Positions 8,408 to 17,575 of a stretch of 42,253 nt of DNA are shown here, piece after piece; position 1 is the first letter of the stretch; every line of letters begins with the position of its first letter. Source of the stretch: JAWLDV01 sp046537975. GTDB taxonomy: Bacteria > Desulfobacterota > Desulfobulbia > Desulfobulbales > SURF-16. A program made the position numbers and the translations under genes. The notes below the pieces were generated by a model. The model saw only the letters and a program-made list of their open reading frames with translations, was not told where the DNA came from and did not search any database. Where the stretch lies: the NCBI GenBank assembly GCA_046537975.1, contig JBKHJR010000017.1:1-42253 (forward strand), written 5' to 3'.

Positions 8408-9424
8408 ATGACGAAGAATAATGTTATCGTTTTACTGGTATTTTTAACTGTTGTCGGTTCGATCTGGGGAGCGGTAAACAGCAAGGAAAACGCTGTCCTG
8501 GAAAAGAAGCTGAATGCAAAAGAGGATCAGATTGAAGAGTACAGGGAAACGGCAAATCTCAGCCAGGAAGACAAGATTGAACTTAAAAAAGAGGCGGATA
8601 AGGCTAAAAATCTTCTGAAACAGTCCAGGGAAACGATCGCCGGTCTTCGTAAGCAGAGGGATGCTCTCGAAGAAAACAATTCCTCCCTTGCTGCCGAGCT
8701 CTCTGAGTACAAAGCAGCAACAAAAGAGCTGGAAGAGGAAAATAATACCTTGGGTAAAAGGCTTCAGGCCAGGCAGGCTGAGCTGAAAAAGATGCAGGAT
8801 CAGGTAAAGCAGCTGACTGCAGCCCGGCAGAGCCTGCAGGGAGAGTTATCTCAGAAGGAGGCTCAGTTGGTGAGACTGAAGAATGAGTATAATGCCCTCC
8901 AGAATAAACTGGGGAGCCGCAACACCATGATTGCTGATCTGGAAAAAAAGCTCAAGCGGGTAAGTGAAGAAAATAATGATCTTGAAAACAGACTTGTTTC
9001 CCGGAATGAAGAGATTGCAGATTCCAGGCAGGAACTGCAGGAAGCCCGGCAGAAGATCAGCACCCTTGAAAATAAACTGGCTGAATCAGATTCATCAGGG
9101 GAAGACAGCCTTAAGGATAAACTAATTGATGCCAATATAAGGCTTAGTGATCTGGAAAGGAAATTTTCTCGGAAAAATACTGAGATTTTCGAAAAAGAAG
9201 CGGCGATTGACAGCCTGGAGCAGAAGCTTCTGGAGAGGGATAAACAGCTTGCTCAGGCCCAAGAACAGCTCGAACGGACCCGGTTGAATCTGGAGGTTGT
9301 GCTCTCAAAAGTAGACAACCAGAAGGCTGATATACAACGGCTAAGTTCTGAGAAAGCCAGTTGCGAAAGTACCTTGGAGAGTAGAGAGGCAAAGATCATG
9401 GATTTGAAAAGGAAATGTGATTGA
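8408..9424 (+). CDS. Membrane-anchored long coiled-coil protein, function unknown
   Basis: The 338-residue protein has one hydrophobic segment at residues 6-21 and then about 300 residues of nearly unbroken heptad-like sequence rich in Glu, Lys, Gln and Leu. Clear stretches are LEEENNTLGKRL, LEKKLKRVSEENNDLENRL and DSLEQKLLERDKQL. A short break around SDSSGEDS (near 227-234) may be a hinge. It has no recognised enzyme domain and no C-terminal anchor, so it is most likely a periplasmic filament or spacer tethered to the inner membrane. A weak Shine-Dalgarno, AGGAAAA, lies upstream. It stands alone, convergent with amn only 17 nt away. Homology searches with such proteins give many false matches through composition alone. 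Confidence 0.75.
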   Translation: MTKNNVIVLLVFLTVVGSIWGAVNSKENAVLEKKLNAKEDQIEEYRETANLSQEDKIELKKEADKAKNLLKQSRETIAGLRKQRDALEENNSSLAAELSEYKAATKELEEENNTLGKRLQARQAELKKMQDQVKQLTAARQSLQGELSQKEAQLVRLKNEYNALQNKLGSRNTMIADLEKKLKRVSEENNDLENRLVSRNEEIADSRQELQEARQKISTLENKLAESDSSGEDSLKDKLIDANIRLSDLERKFSRKNTEIFEKEAAIDSLEQKLLERDKQLAQAQEQLERTRLNLEVVLSKVDNQKADIQRLSSEKASCESTLESREAKIMDLKRKCD

Positions 9425-9441
9425 CCTGATTCCTCTTTGAC

Positions 9442-10203
9442 CTATGCTTCTTTTTTCAATCTTTCAATAACCTTAATGCCCATATCAAGATGTTGATTTG
9501 TATAGGCATCAAAGATGTCTTCAGAGTGGGACTTGCTCTTGATTCCTCCTTTTCTCAGGGGAAGGTCCGAAACCAGCATTAAAGCTCCGGTCGGGATCTG
9601 CCGGGCATAGGCCACAGCAAAGATGGTGGCTATTTCCATGTCAATGGCTATTATCCGGTTTTTCAGGATATAGTCGATAAAATTCTCATCAAATTCCCAC
9701 ATCCGATAATCAGTGGTATGCATGATTCCTGATTTGATGCCGCAGCATCTTTCTTCAGAGATGACCCGCTCGGCTGTCCGATTTATACTGAAGGCGGGCT
9801 GGGCGGGCACGTCCTTGGGGAGATAATGGGCACTGGTCCCCTCGTCACGGATGGAGGCGGTGGGCAGGATAATGTCCCCCACAGCCAGATCATCTGCTAT
9901 GCCGCCGCACATGCCGAGCATTACAACTGCTTTCAGGTTGTCCAGAAAGGAGAGGCAGTGCATGATTATCCCGGCGGATGGAGAGCCCACCCCGTAGTTG
10001 ATTATGGTTATATCTTTTTCCTGATCGTGGCTTATGCTCCAGTAATTACCCTTTACCTGGGTGCCGGAGACTTCGGAGAAATTTTTGATATAGCGGTGGA
10101 AGTTGCAAAGCAGAACATAAGAGCAGAATTCCTCTATCGAGGAGCCGGTGTAGCGTTCCAGGGTTTCTCTGGCATAATTGTCCGGTCTTAGTCGAAGGGT
10201 CAT
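9442..10203 (-). CDS. amn: AMP nucleosidase, short type (PNP/UDP phosphorylase fold)
   Basis: The 253-residue protein belongs to the nucleoside phosphorylase superfamily. It shows INYGVGSPSAG (about 68-78), GMCGGIADDLAVGDI (97-111), the AMP-nucleosidase-like RDEGTSAHYLPKDVPAQP block (119-136), the ribose-binding DME (188-190) and catalytic D213 in VSDLPL. This pattern fits the short AMP nucleosidases known from Bacteroidetes and some anaerobes, which split AMP into adenine and ribose-5-phosphate. MTA/SAH nucleosidase or a purine nucleoside phosphorylase is a less likely alternative. It is the last gene of the def-fmt-larC-pgpA run, 69 nt after pgpA. Confidence 0.8.
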   Translation of the reverse strand: MTLRLRPDNYARETLERYTGSSIEEFCSYVLLCNFHRYIKNFSEVSGTQVKGNYWSISHDQEKDITIINYGVGSPSAGIIMHCLSFLDNLKAVVMLGMCGGIADDLAVGDIILPTASIRDEGTSAHYLPKDVPAQPAFSINRTAERVISEERCCGIKSGIMHTTDYRMWEFDENFIDYILKNRIIAIDMEIATIFAVAYARQIPTGALMLVSDLPLRKGGIKSKSHSEDIFDAYTNQHLDMGIKVIERLKKEA

Positions 10204-10272
10204 AGTGGTTGAGGGTTTAAATATTCTTAAATATGCAGGTTGCCTTTTACGGCTTGCGGAAACCCGTCCGGA

Positions 10273-10728
10273 TTAACTTCCCTTCAGGTAAAAGTACAGA
10301 TGTAAACAGAGAAGGGTGTAGCCGCCCGCGGCAACATCATCCATGACAATTGCCAGCCCCCCGTTGAGTCTTTTATCGAGCCAGTTAACCGGAAAAGGTT
10401 TGACAATGTCAAAAAAGCGGAAAAGGATAAAGACCGCAAGCCAGGCTGCAGGACTGGCAGGTACGCATATAAGGGCGATGAGCATGCCGATTATTTCGTC
10501 TATGACGATAATCCCTGGATCTTTGCTGTCAAGTATCTTTTCTGCAGCTCCGGCTGTGAAGACTGCCACACAGAAAATAATAAACAGGGTTGTTGTATAA
10601 ATTGCGGAAGGCAGGGGACTGATCAGCAGATGAACCGGAAAGGCCAGCAAAGTCCCCCAGGTGCCGGGGGCTTTGGGAAGATATCCGGTATAAAATCCGG
10701 TGGCTATAAGCATGATTAAACGGGGCAT
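10273..10728 (-). CDS. pgpA: Phosphatidylglycerophosphatase A
   Basis: The 151-residue membrane protein dephosphorylates phosphatidylglycerophosphate to phosphatidylglycerol in the inner membrane. Diagnostic segments are GYLPKAPGTWGTLLAFP (15-31), the acidic VIDEIIGM (75-82, Mg-binding Asp/Glu) and the conserved FRFFDIVKPFPVNWLD. Three to four hydrophobic helices are present. The start lies one base beyond the larC stop, so the two are almost certainly co-translated. Confidence 0.94.
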   Translation of the reverse strand: MPRLIMLIATGFYTGYLPKAPGTWGTLLAFPVHLLISPLPSAIYTTTLFIIFCVAVFTAGAAEKILDSKDPGIIVIDEIIGMLIALICVPASPAAWLAVFILFRFFDIVKPFPVNWLDKRLNGGLAIVMDDVAAGGYTLLCLHLYFYLKGS

Positions 10729-10729
10729 T

Positions 10730-11917
10730 TTACTCTTCCTCGGCCGGCCGGAATTCTTCCGCCGGGGTGCCTGCCACCTTGGCGTAAATCTCTTGTAAGG
10801 TTATCCCTTCTCTTAGGGCTATGGCCCGGCAGGACTCATATTCCGGATAGAGACGGCTGCCCCCCGGGGTTTCCACTTTTTTAACTCCCAATCTCCCCCA
10901 CTGACTGTTAATATAACCCTGCTGCCGGGGCAGAGTCCACCTCTTTTCCCGGCGGTAGCGCAGGCCGATACTGGTGGTTTCGTTGACCATGATCTGTTTG
11001 AGACGCCAACTTACGACTTCCTCCCCGATTACCCGGAGAAGAAAGCCGGGTCTGCCTTTTTTCATCTGTATGGGAATCAAGGTCACATCCAAGGCTCCTG
11101 CCCGGAAAAGCTGTTCACTGAGCCAAGGGAAAATCTCCGGCTGCCAATCATCCAGATGTGTTTCCATGACTTCCACCTCACCGGCTTCTTGAGCTCCCGG
11201 GTAATCCCTGCCGATAATCATCCGGAAGAGGTTGGGCTTCCCGTCTTTGCGCTGCCGGCTGCCTGCTCCGTATCCCGTAGCCTGGACTGTCATCTGGGGG
11301 ATGGGGCCGAAATCTGAGCAGAGCGCCTTGATCAGGGCGGCCCCGGTCGGCGTAACCAGTTCCTCCTGACACTCCAGTCCGTACACCGGGATGTCTTTGA
11401 TCAGCTCACTGACCGCAGGTGGAGGCAGAGGAAGGGGGCCATGGGCGCTGTCCGTCCAGCCGTTGGTTATGGGGAGAGGTCCGCTGTAGATTCTGGTGAT
11501 CCCCAGTAATTCCAGGCTAATGGCTGCTGCGACAATATCAATTATGGAGTCAACCGCACCGACTTCATGGAAGTGGACCTCCTCAAGCCGGCAGCCGTGG
11601 ACTTCAGCCTCGGCCCGGGCAAGTCCGGTGAAGATGGTCAGAGCCTTTGCCCTGGTTGTTTCAGAAAGGGAGGAGGTCTCTATCAAGGCTTTGATTTCCG
11701 GCCATTTGCGCCGGGGCTGTTGGGGGCCGGGTTCAATTTTGACTCTTCTTGCCCGTATCCCGTTGACCAGGACCTCCTCGCTTTCCAGGCTGTAGCCGGA
11801 TAAGTTGAGACCAGTGAGAGCATACTTCAGCTCCTCTTCAGAGAGGCCGGCATCCAGCAGGGCTCCCAGAAACATATCACCGCTTATCCCGGAAAAAGGA
11901 TCACAGTAGCCGATCAT
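10730..11917 (-). CDS. larC: LarC-type nickel insertion protein (nickel-pincer cofactor synthesis)
   Basis: The 395-residue protein is a full-length LarC (formerly DUF111). LarC inserts nickel into pyridinium-3,5-bisthiocarboxylate mononucleotide to form the nickel-pincer cofactor of lactate racemase and related LarA enzymes. Diagnostic are the start MIGYCDPFSGISGDM, HFHEVGAVDSIIDIVAAA near 115-130 and the C-terminal ETTSIGLRYRREKRW. In Lactobacillus the gene is split and needs a programmed frameshift; here it is one unbroken frame. It overlaps the fmt stop by four bases (ATGA). larB, larE and larA are not in the window, so its partners lie elsewhere, or the protein serves another nickel cofactor client. 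Confidence 0.92.
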   Translation of the reverse strand: MIGYCDPFSGISGDMFLGALLDAGLSEEELKYALTGLNLSGYSLESEEVLVNGIRARRVKIEPGPQQPRRKWPEIKALIETSSLSETTRAKALTIFTGLARAEAEVHGCRLEEVHFHEVGAVDSIIDIVAAAISLELLGITRIYSGPLPITNGWTDSAHGPLPLPPPAVSELIKDIPVYGLECQEELVTPTGAALIKALCSDFGPIPQMTVQATGYGAGSRQRKDGKPNLFRMIIGRDYPGAQEAGEVEVMETHLDDWQPEIFPWLSEQLFRAGALDVTLIPIQMKKGRPGFLLRVIGEEVVSWRLKQIMVNETTSIGLRYRREKRWTLPRQQGYINSQWGRLGVKKVETPGGSRLYPEYESCRAIALREGITLQEIYAKVAGTPAEEFRPAEEE

Positions 11918-12864
11918 TTTTCACCCAGTTTGGTCCCGATCTCAAGGGTATTGCCCTGAATGAAGGCCTTGGGGGTCATGCGTTTGCCTCCTTCCAGCTG
12001 TACTTCCCGGGCCAGGAGATAGTCGGAACCGGTTGCAACCAGAAGCCCTTCTGCATCGATCCTGACCACAGTACCCGGTTCTTCGGCAGCCTCGGCTTCA
12101 ATTACCCGGGGCTGATAGAGGCGGAACCATTTATTTCCCAGAGTGGTATGCGCCTTGGGCCAGGGATCCAGGCCCCGGATAAGGCAGCTTATCTGAAAAG
12201 CCGGCTGATACCAGTCGATATATCCCTCTGATTTGCAAAGGGGGGGAGCCAGGGTGGCCCGGGATTCATCCTGCTTTACAGGGATTATGGTTTCATTCCG
12301 CAGGCCATTCAGGGTCCGGACCAGCAGGCGCGCCCCCAGCTCAGCCATTCTGGCGGCCAGAGTTGCTGAGGTATCATCTTCACTTACAGGCAGGGATTCA
12401 GTCAAGAGAATGTCTCCGGTATCCAGTCCCTCCGCCACTTTCATGATGGTGACCCCGGTTTCCTGTTCACCATTGATTATGGCCCTCTGGATTGGCGCTG
12501 CTCCCCGGTATTTGGGGAGAAGGGAGCCATGGGCGTTAATTACACCCCATCTGGGGATCTCCAGCAGCTCGGGGGGCAGAATCCTGCCATAGGCAGCCAC
12601 TACAATAAGATCAGGTGATAGGGACCTGATAGTTTCCAGAAATTCCTCTGACTTAATTTTTGTTGGCTGTAGAACCGGGAGGTTGTGCTTCAATGCCAAT
12701 TTTTTTACCGGCGGGGCCTGCAGTTTCCGTCCCCGTCCCCGGGGACGGTCGGGCTGGCAGACCACGGCTGCCGGATTTTCTCCGCTTTCCAAAAGGGCCC
12801 TCAGGCTGGGGACGGCAAAGTCCGGAGTGCCCATAAATATCAACTGGTTAATTGTTCTGCTCAT
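11914..12864 (-). CDS. fmt: Methionyl-tRNA formyltransferase
   Basis: The enzyme formylates initiator Met-tRNA using 10-formyl-THF. The 316-residue protein has IFMGTPDFAVPSL at the N-terminus, the formyltransferase loop with catalytic N110, H112 and D149 (INAHGSLLPKYRGAAPIQ, GLDTGDIL), and the C-terminal OB-like tRNA-binding domain. The gene follows def by 74 nt, the usual pairing, since the formyl group is later removed by deformylase. Confidence 0.97.
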   Translation of the reverse strand: MSRTINQLIFMGTPDFAVPSLRALLESGENPAAVVCQPDRPRGRGRKLQAPPVKKLALKHNLPVLQPTKIKSEEFLETIRSLSPDLIVVAAYGRILPPELLEIPRWGVINAHGSLLPKYRGAAPIQRAIINGEQETGVTIMKVAEGLDTGDILLTESLPVSEDDTSATLAARMAELGARLLVRTLNGLRNETIIPVKQDESRATLAPPLCKSEGYIDWYQPAFQISCLIRGLDPWPKAHTTLGNKWFRLYQPRVIEAEAAEEPGTVVRIDAEGLLVATGSDYLLAREVQLEGGKRMTPKAFIQGNTLEIGTKLGEK

Positions 12865-12938
12865 ATTGCTGAATACCCTGATAAAGCATGCAGCAGTTGC
12901 CGACCTCCTCCTGCAGCAGGGTTTTTAATCCTGAACGC

Positions 12939-13445
12939 TTAGGTTGCCTGCAGCTGCTTTTTGCGCTGTTTTTTGTAAATTCCTCTCTTGAGACTGCTGA
13001 GATGATCGATAAAAAGAATGCCGTTCAGGTGGTCTATCTCATGTTGAATGACCCGGGCCAGCCAGTCTTCGGCTTCGAATTCAAGTACTTCCCCCTTTAA
13101 GTCCAGGGCCCGGACAGCAATTTTTTGATAGCGCTTGACCTTGGCAGTAAAGTCCACCACACTAAGACACCCCTCTTCATCTATCTGGGAGCCTTCAGTA
13201 TACAGGATTTCGGGATTAATCAGGGTGATCGGTTCACTTTTTTCATCCCGGGCAGTAACATCCATTACCACCAGGCTCAGGGAAACATTAATCTGGGGGG
13301 CAGCCAACCCTATTCCTGGCGCGTTGTACATGGTTTCCGTCATATCCCTGATCAGTTCTGCCAGTTCATCGTTGAAGTCCGTGACCGGCCTGGCTTTTTG
13401 TCTTAAAACTGGATCAGGGTGCTTTATAATATCTCGTAATGGCAT
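12939..13445 (-). CDS. def: Peptide deformylase
   Basis: This metalloprotease removes the N-formyl group from nascent proteins. All three motifs are intact in 168 residues: GIGLAAPQ (44-51), EGCLS with the metal ligand C93, and QHEIDH with H135, E136 and H139. It heads the minus-strand run def-fmt-larC-pgpA-amn. The start is fixed by the conserved MPLRDIIKHPDPVLR; no Shine-Dalgarno is visible before it. Confidence 0.97.
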   Translation of the reverse strand: MPLRDIIKHPDPVLRQKARPVTDFNDELAELIRDMTETMYNAPGIGLAAPQINVSLSLVVMDVTARDEKSEPITLINPEILYTEGSQIDEEGCLSVVDFTAKVKRYQKIAVRALDLKGEVLEFEAEDWLARVIQHEIDHLNGILFIDHLSSLKRGIYKKQRKKQLQAT

Positions 13446-13821
13446 GGGATTAATTGGTTTTTCATAATGTCAGTTTTGGCGGCAGATGGTGGTACAGCGG
13501 TTTATTTAACACTTTATTCAAAATCCGTAGTTCAAGTGAGACCGCTGTGTGGACTATAATCAGCCGAAGATAAATGTAATTCAGTTAAGGAATATGTAAA
13601 TAAATTAACCACAACCAGGTTAATAAACAAGTGAAAAGTCCGGGGAAAGAGGGGAAAAAAGAAATAGAAGAATCAGACCCTTGATGTTTTCCCGCAGGCC
13701 AGCAGCTACTGGCGCAGATTATTTGTGAAAGGGATGAAGATCAGGATCAGGCGGTGACAGCCTCTTTATTAAGCCCTCTAAGAGGGGTGTAAGAATCTCT
13801 GTAAGCAGGCGGTCTTATGGA
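13446..13821 (+). other. 376-bp gap without a recognised gene
   Basis: No coding frame with a ribosome site was found on either strand. The gap must hold the def promoter, but no convincing box pair was seen. An 8-bp inverted repeat, ACAGCGGT (13494-13501) and ACCGCTGT (13541-13548), spans 39 nt upstream of def. Near the DUF481 end, CCCTCTAAGAGGG (13774-13786) can form a small hairpin, a weak terminator candidate for the minus-strand gene. Confidence 0.5.
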
Positions 13822-14856
13822 TCAATCCTTCCACTGTAATACCAGTCGGCCGAAGTATGTGGTGTCCAGCTTTTCTTTGCCCTCGGCTGGTTCACTGTCA
13901 TATTGATTATTGATGCCTACCTGCAGCTTCCAGATTTCTGACAGGGCAACAGGGGTTTCAAGAATGCTTTCATGATCAAGCAGGTAATCGGCGAAATCTT
14001 CAAGGCTCGGTGTGTAGGTTATATCCGTTACCAGCTTCAGGTGTCGATTGAATCTGTACATGTAGTGCAGCCCCATATCAAGTCCGATGTCTGAACTTGA
14101 ACTGCCGTCTTCGAGGGAGTCATGGCGATAGGAAAGACCAAGCCGGGTTCTTAGTTCGTGGTCGCTTTTTTTAAGGAAGTAGTAACCATAACCAGTTGCC
14201 GCTGTTGTCCGCAAATCAAGATCGTCAATATCGTCCCTTTCCAGTTCAATCCTGGTATACCAGGAGTGAATCTCTGCAAATATCCTTTCAAAGTCAATTC
14301 CCGCGATGATCTCGTCATCTGTCTCTTCTCCTTCCTCCTTGGCATAACGCCCTTGCAGATAAAACTGCAACTGATCGTCAGGTCCCTCAAGCTCAGCTTT
14401 CAGTCTGGTTCCGATATTTCCCCTTTCGGTGTTGCCTGTTTTTCCGGATCCTTCCAGGGATATCTCATAGCTCCAGGCCCTTCTTTCAGGGGCCAAGGGG
14501 TCCGGTTGTCCTTTTAACCAGGCGGCGGTTATGGCATTCTTGTTTACGGATATTCTGCCTTCCGGACTGTCAATCAAGATCGTGTCGCCTTCCTGGTTCA
14601 TTGTGCCGTAAAGCCGGCTGTCGTTTTCCAGAGAGATAAATAATGGATTATTTGTCTCCAGGTCAGTTGTATCGTTAAGGTCCACTGTAACGGTGTCGGC
14701 AAAATCCGTCTCCATGATCACTTTGTTTTCATGTATCTTGGTTATATTCCCAATGATCCTGGAGCCGTTTTCATGTAGGATTATATCACTGTTAGCAGTG
14801 GTGGATAGAATAAGGGACAGGGCGGCGATGATTGAACCGGATGGAAGTCTATTCAT
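13822..14856 (-). CDS. DUF481 family outer-membrane protein
   Basis: The 344-residue protein has a signal peptide ending near TTANS (about residue 23). Two related beta motifs follow: HENGSRIIGNITKI (28-41) and LENDSRLYGTMNQEGDTI (76-93), each followed by an IxV/D strand. From about 125 the sequence shows the alternating pattern of a beta-barrel, with YEISLEGSGKTGNTERGNIG, typical of DUF481 (YdiY-like) proteins, and ends in FGRLVLQWKD. Members are salt- or stress-induced outer-membrane proteins of unknown transport role. It is monocistronic and divergent from the gene at 15219. Confidence 0.82.
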   Translation of the reverse strand: MNRLPSGSIIAALSLILSTTANSDIILHENGSRIIGNITKIHENKVIMETDFADTVTVDLNDTTDLETNNPLFISLENDSRLYGTMNQEGDTILIDSPEGRISVNKNAITAAWLKGQPDPLAPERRAWSYEISLEGSGKTGNTERGNIGTRLKAELEGPDDQLQFYLQGRYAKEEGEETDDEIIAGIDFERIFAEIHSWYTRIELERDDIDDLDLRTTAATGYGYYFLKKSDHELRTRLGLSYRHDSLEDGSSSSDIGLDMGLHYMYRFNRHLKLVTDITYTPSLEDFADYLLDHESILETPVALSEIWKLQVGINNQYDSEPAEGKEKLDTTYFGRLVLQWKD

Positions 14857-14947
14857 AAGTTTAAGCTCAGGACAATGAGATGGGTTAAAGGATCCTTGCT
14901 GGTGGTTCTTAATAAAACCGGCAAGTCTGTTATTTTTCAGGTTCTAA

Positions 14948-14974
14948 GGTATAAAAACCGTACACCGGCGTCAA
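14948..14974 (-). promoter_or_regulatory. Possible promoter for the DUF481 gene
   Basis: On the minus strand TTGACG (14969-14974) is followed after 15 nt by TATACC (14948-14953). The spacer is shorter than ideal. Confidence 0.3.
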
Positions 14975-15147
14975 CTGATAATTTTAATATGCCGAAAGAA
15001 GTCAGGTATTGATCACCTATCAGAGGAAAATAGTTTATCCTGTTTAGATCAAAAAATATTGCTATGCTGTTACTGATGATCTGTACTGTGCTATATGAAG
15101 GAAAGGCAGTTGATGATTATCCACCGGTAAGGTAAATACTCATCCAT

Positions 15148-15176
15148 TTGACAGTTAATCAACAGTCCTGTAAACT
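15148..15176 (+). promoter_or_regulatory. Predicted sigma-70 promoter for the YkgJ-like gene
   Basis: A perfect TTGACA (15148-15153), a 17-nt spacer and TAAACT (15171-15176) lie 42 bases before the ATG at 15219. Confidence 0.5.
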
Positions 15177-15218
15177 TCTTAAACCGCAAGAACTATAAAA
15201 CCCAAGATCATTAATATT

Positions 15219-15809
15219 ATGACCAAAAGCTTACCGGATAATATTGCCCGACAAATAGCCGAATTATACCGGGAGATGGAAGAAACCTACGACGAGATCG
15301 CCGCTGAACTGGATTTTACCTGTGCCGGGTGTGATGATAACTGCTGTGACTCCTACTTTGTCCATCATACCTATACAGAGTGGATATACCTTTGGAAAGG
15401 TTTGAACTCGTTGGCTGGAGAACGGCTGGAACAGGTTGTGGAAAGATCCCGTAATTATGTAAGGGGATGTGAACAGGCCTGGCTTAGGGAAGAAAGGCCC
15501 AATATCCTTTGCCCTCTGAATGAAGAAGGTCTGTGCATTCTTTATGCTCATCGTCTTATGATCTGCCGCCTGCACGGGGTACCGGCCTCCATGACCAGAC
15601 CGGACGGCAAGACCCTGAATTTTCCCGGCTGTCACCGTTGCCAGGAGATAGTGGGCGAAAGGGAGGATTTTCCCCGCTTTGACCGGACATCTGTGTTCCA
15701 GCGCCTGGTCCAGCTTGAGAAGGATCTGCTGGGTTCCAGTCGGCATACCCTGCCCCGGGTCAAAAAGAGTATAGCTGAGATGATAGTTCAGGGGCCACCG
15801 GATTTATGA
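15219..15809 (+). CDS. YkgJ family cysteine-cluster protein
   Basis: The 196-residue protein has the signature cysteine cluster of the YkgJ (zinc- or iron-chelating) family: C35, C38, C42 and C43 in FTCAGCDDNCC, then CPLNEEGLCILYAHRLMICRLHG and FPGCHRC. Together these could hold a metal or an Fe-S cluster. The family has no firmly established reaction. A promoter is predicted at 15148-15176. Pgi follows after 87 nt. Confidence 0.82.
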   Translation: MTKSLPDNIARQIAELYREMEETYDEIAAELDFTCAGCDDNCCDSYFVHHTYTEWIYLWKGLNSLAGERLEQVVERSRNYVRGCEQAWLREERPNILCPLNEEGLCILYAHRLMICRLHGVPASMTRPDGKTLNFPGCHRCQEIVGEREDFPRFDRTSVFQRLVQLEKDLLGSSRHTLPRVKKSIAEMIVQGPPDL

Positions 15810-15896
15810 GGAGAAAAAATAAAAGGATAAGGTAAAAATTTACAGATTTACGATTACAACCTGATTCCATAATCCATAACCTATATACATAGAATC

Positions 15897-17507
15897 ATGA
15901 TTACCAGAAATCTGGATGAACATCCGTCCTACCAAGTACTCTGTGATCTGGCCCGTTCCCCGCTTGATCTGACCAGGGACGGGGTTATGAGTGCCCGAAG
16001 GATCTCGGAATACCGCTGTCATAATCAGGGCTTTGATCTGCTTTATGCCGGCCAGCGCTTAGATCAGCAGGTGCTGGATGGTCTCCAGAATCTTGCCGGG
16101 GAAAGCCGGGCGGTGGATCAGTTTAAGGCCATGAAGAGCGGCGAGATTTTAAACCGGATTGAAGGTTATGAAAGCGAAGAACGCCGGGTTCTGCATACTG
16201 CCTGCCGGGACGTCTTTTCCGATTCACCACTGGAGCCGGAAGCAACCGCCCAGGCCAGACAGGAACTTGCCAGGTTGCGCCAATTCTTAGAGGATATAGA
16301 CAGTGGCAGACTGTCGAACAGCAAAGGGGAGCCCTTTACCGATCTGGTCCAGATAGGAATCGGCGGTTCGGACCTTGGGCCCCGGGCTCTCTATTATGCC
16401 CTGTCCGCTTACCGGCACCCGGGACGGCGGGTCCATTTTGTCTCCAATGTGGATTCCGATGATGCAGTTGAGGTCCTGGGCGGGCTTGATCTTTCCAGGA
16501 CCCTGATCAGTGTGGTTTCCAAAAGCGGGACCACGTTGGAGACCCTGACCAACGAAGAGTTGTTCAGGGAGGCTTTTATCAGGGAGGGGCTTGATCCCGG
16601 CCGTCATTTTATCGCGGTTACCGGAAAGAACAGCCCGATGGACGATCCGGACAGATATCTACAATCCTTTTATATGTTCGATTATATCGGGGGACGCTAT
16701 AGCGCCACTTCTATGGTGGGCGGGGTTATGCTGGGTTTTGCCTTGGGGTACAAGGGGTTTGAGGATGTCCTGCGGGGAGCCGACCGAATTGATAAGGCTG
16801 CTGAAGAAAAGGATGTAAGGAAGAATATTCCTCTGCTCCTGGCTTTTCTGGGGATCTGGAATCATAACTTCCTGGACTTTGAAACCCTGGCGGTACTTCC
16901 CTACAGTCAGGGGCTCCTTCGTTTCCCGGCTCACCTCCAGCAGTGTGATATGGAGTCAAACGGCAAGTCCATCAACCGGCAGGGAAAGCCCCTGTCATAT
17001 CAGTCCGGACCCATAGTCTGGGGGGAGCCGGGCACCAACGGCCAGCACGCCTTTTATCAGTTGCTGCACCAGGGCACCACGGTGGTACCGGTGGAATTCA
17101 TAGGGTTCCGCAAGTCCCGGTACCAGAAGGATATTGAGATCAAGGGGACCTCCTCCCAGGAGAAACTGGTAGCCAATCTTCTGGCCCAGTCTCTGGCCCT
17201 GGCCACAGGGGAGGACAACGACAATCCCAATAAGCGTTTTCCCGGCAATCGCCCCAATTCCATCCTTATGGCGGAGAGATTGACCCCGGAAACCATGGGG
17301 AGTCTCCTGGCCATCTACGAGAACAAGATCGTCTTTCAGGGTTTTATTCTAAATATTAACTCCTTTGACCAGGAAGGTGTCCAGCTGGGGAAGAGGCTGG
17401 CCAATCGGCTCCTGTCCCATCTTGCCGGGCGATCATCAGATGAGAAATATTCAGGGGAGCAGGACCCGCAGGGCTGGGCCTTACTTAAGGCTGCAGGAAT
17501 GGTGTGA
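15897..17507 (+). CDS. pgi: Glucose-6-phosphate isomerase
   Basis: The enzyme interconverts glucose-6-phosphate and fructose-6-phosphate. At 536 residues it is close to the usual 550. Key blocks are IGIGGSDLGPRAL (153-165), VVSKSGTTLETLTNEE (206-221), GGRYSATSMVGG and GEPGTNGQHAFYQLLHQGT, with the family C-terminal KxFxLN-like region reduced to LLKAAGMV. No Shine-Dalgarno is visible; the start is placed by the open frame. Together with glgP at 23437 it links glycogen breakdown to glycolysis. Confidence 0.96.
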   Translation: MITRNLDEHPSYQVLCDLARSPLDLTRDGVMSARRISEYRCHNQGFDLLYAGQRLDQQVLDGLQNLAGESRAVDQFKAMKSGEILNRIEGYESEERRVLHTACRDVFSDSPLEPEATAQARQELARLRQFLEDIDSGRLSNSKGEPFTDLVQIGIGGSDLGPRALYYALSAYRHPGRRVHFVSNVDSDDAVEVLGGLDLSRTLISVVSKSGTTLETLTNEELFREAFIREGLDPGRHFIAVTGKNSPMDDPDRYLQSFYMFDYIGGRYSATSMVGGVMLGFALGYKGFEDVLRGADRIDKAAEEKDVRKNIPLLLAFLGIWNHNFLDFETLAVLPYSQGLLRFPAHLQQCDMESNGKSINRQGKPLSYQSGPIVWGEPGTNGQHAFYQLLHQGTTVVPVEFIGFRKSRYQKDIEIKGTSSQEKLVANLLAQSLALATGEDNDNPNKRFPGNRPNSILMAERLTPETMGSLLAIYENKIVFQGFILNINSFDQEGVQLGKRLANRLLSHLAGRSSDEKYSGEQDPQGWALLKAAGMV

Positions 17508-17575
17508 AAATTGGTAAGATATTAAAAATAAAAATGGGATAAATGATTTATAGAAAGATTTCTTATTCTTGATCT

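Larger units (their letters stand above)
14857..15218 (+). other. 362-bp divergent intergenic region
   Basis: This gap separates the DUF481 gene and the cysteine-cluster gene and holds promoters for both (14948-14974 minus, 15148-15176 plus). A 23-codon frame at 15064-15135 lacks a ribosome site and is not called. Nothing else was recognised. Confidence 0.5.

Noticed and set aside
15064..15135. 23-codon plus-strand frame between the DUF481 and YkgJ-like genes
   Set aside because: No ribosome site and upstream of a better promoter for the next gene.
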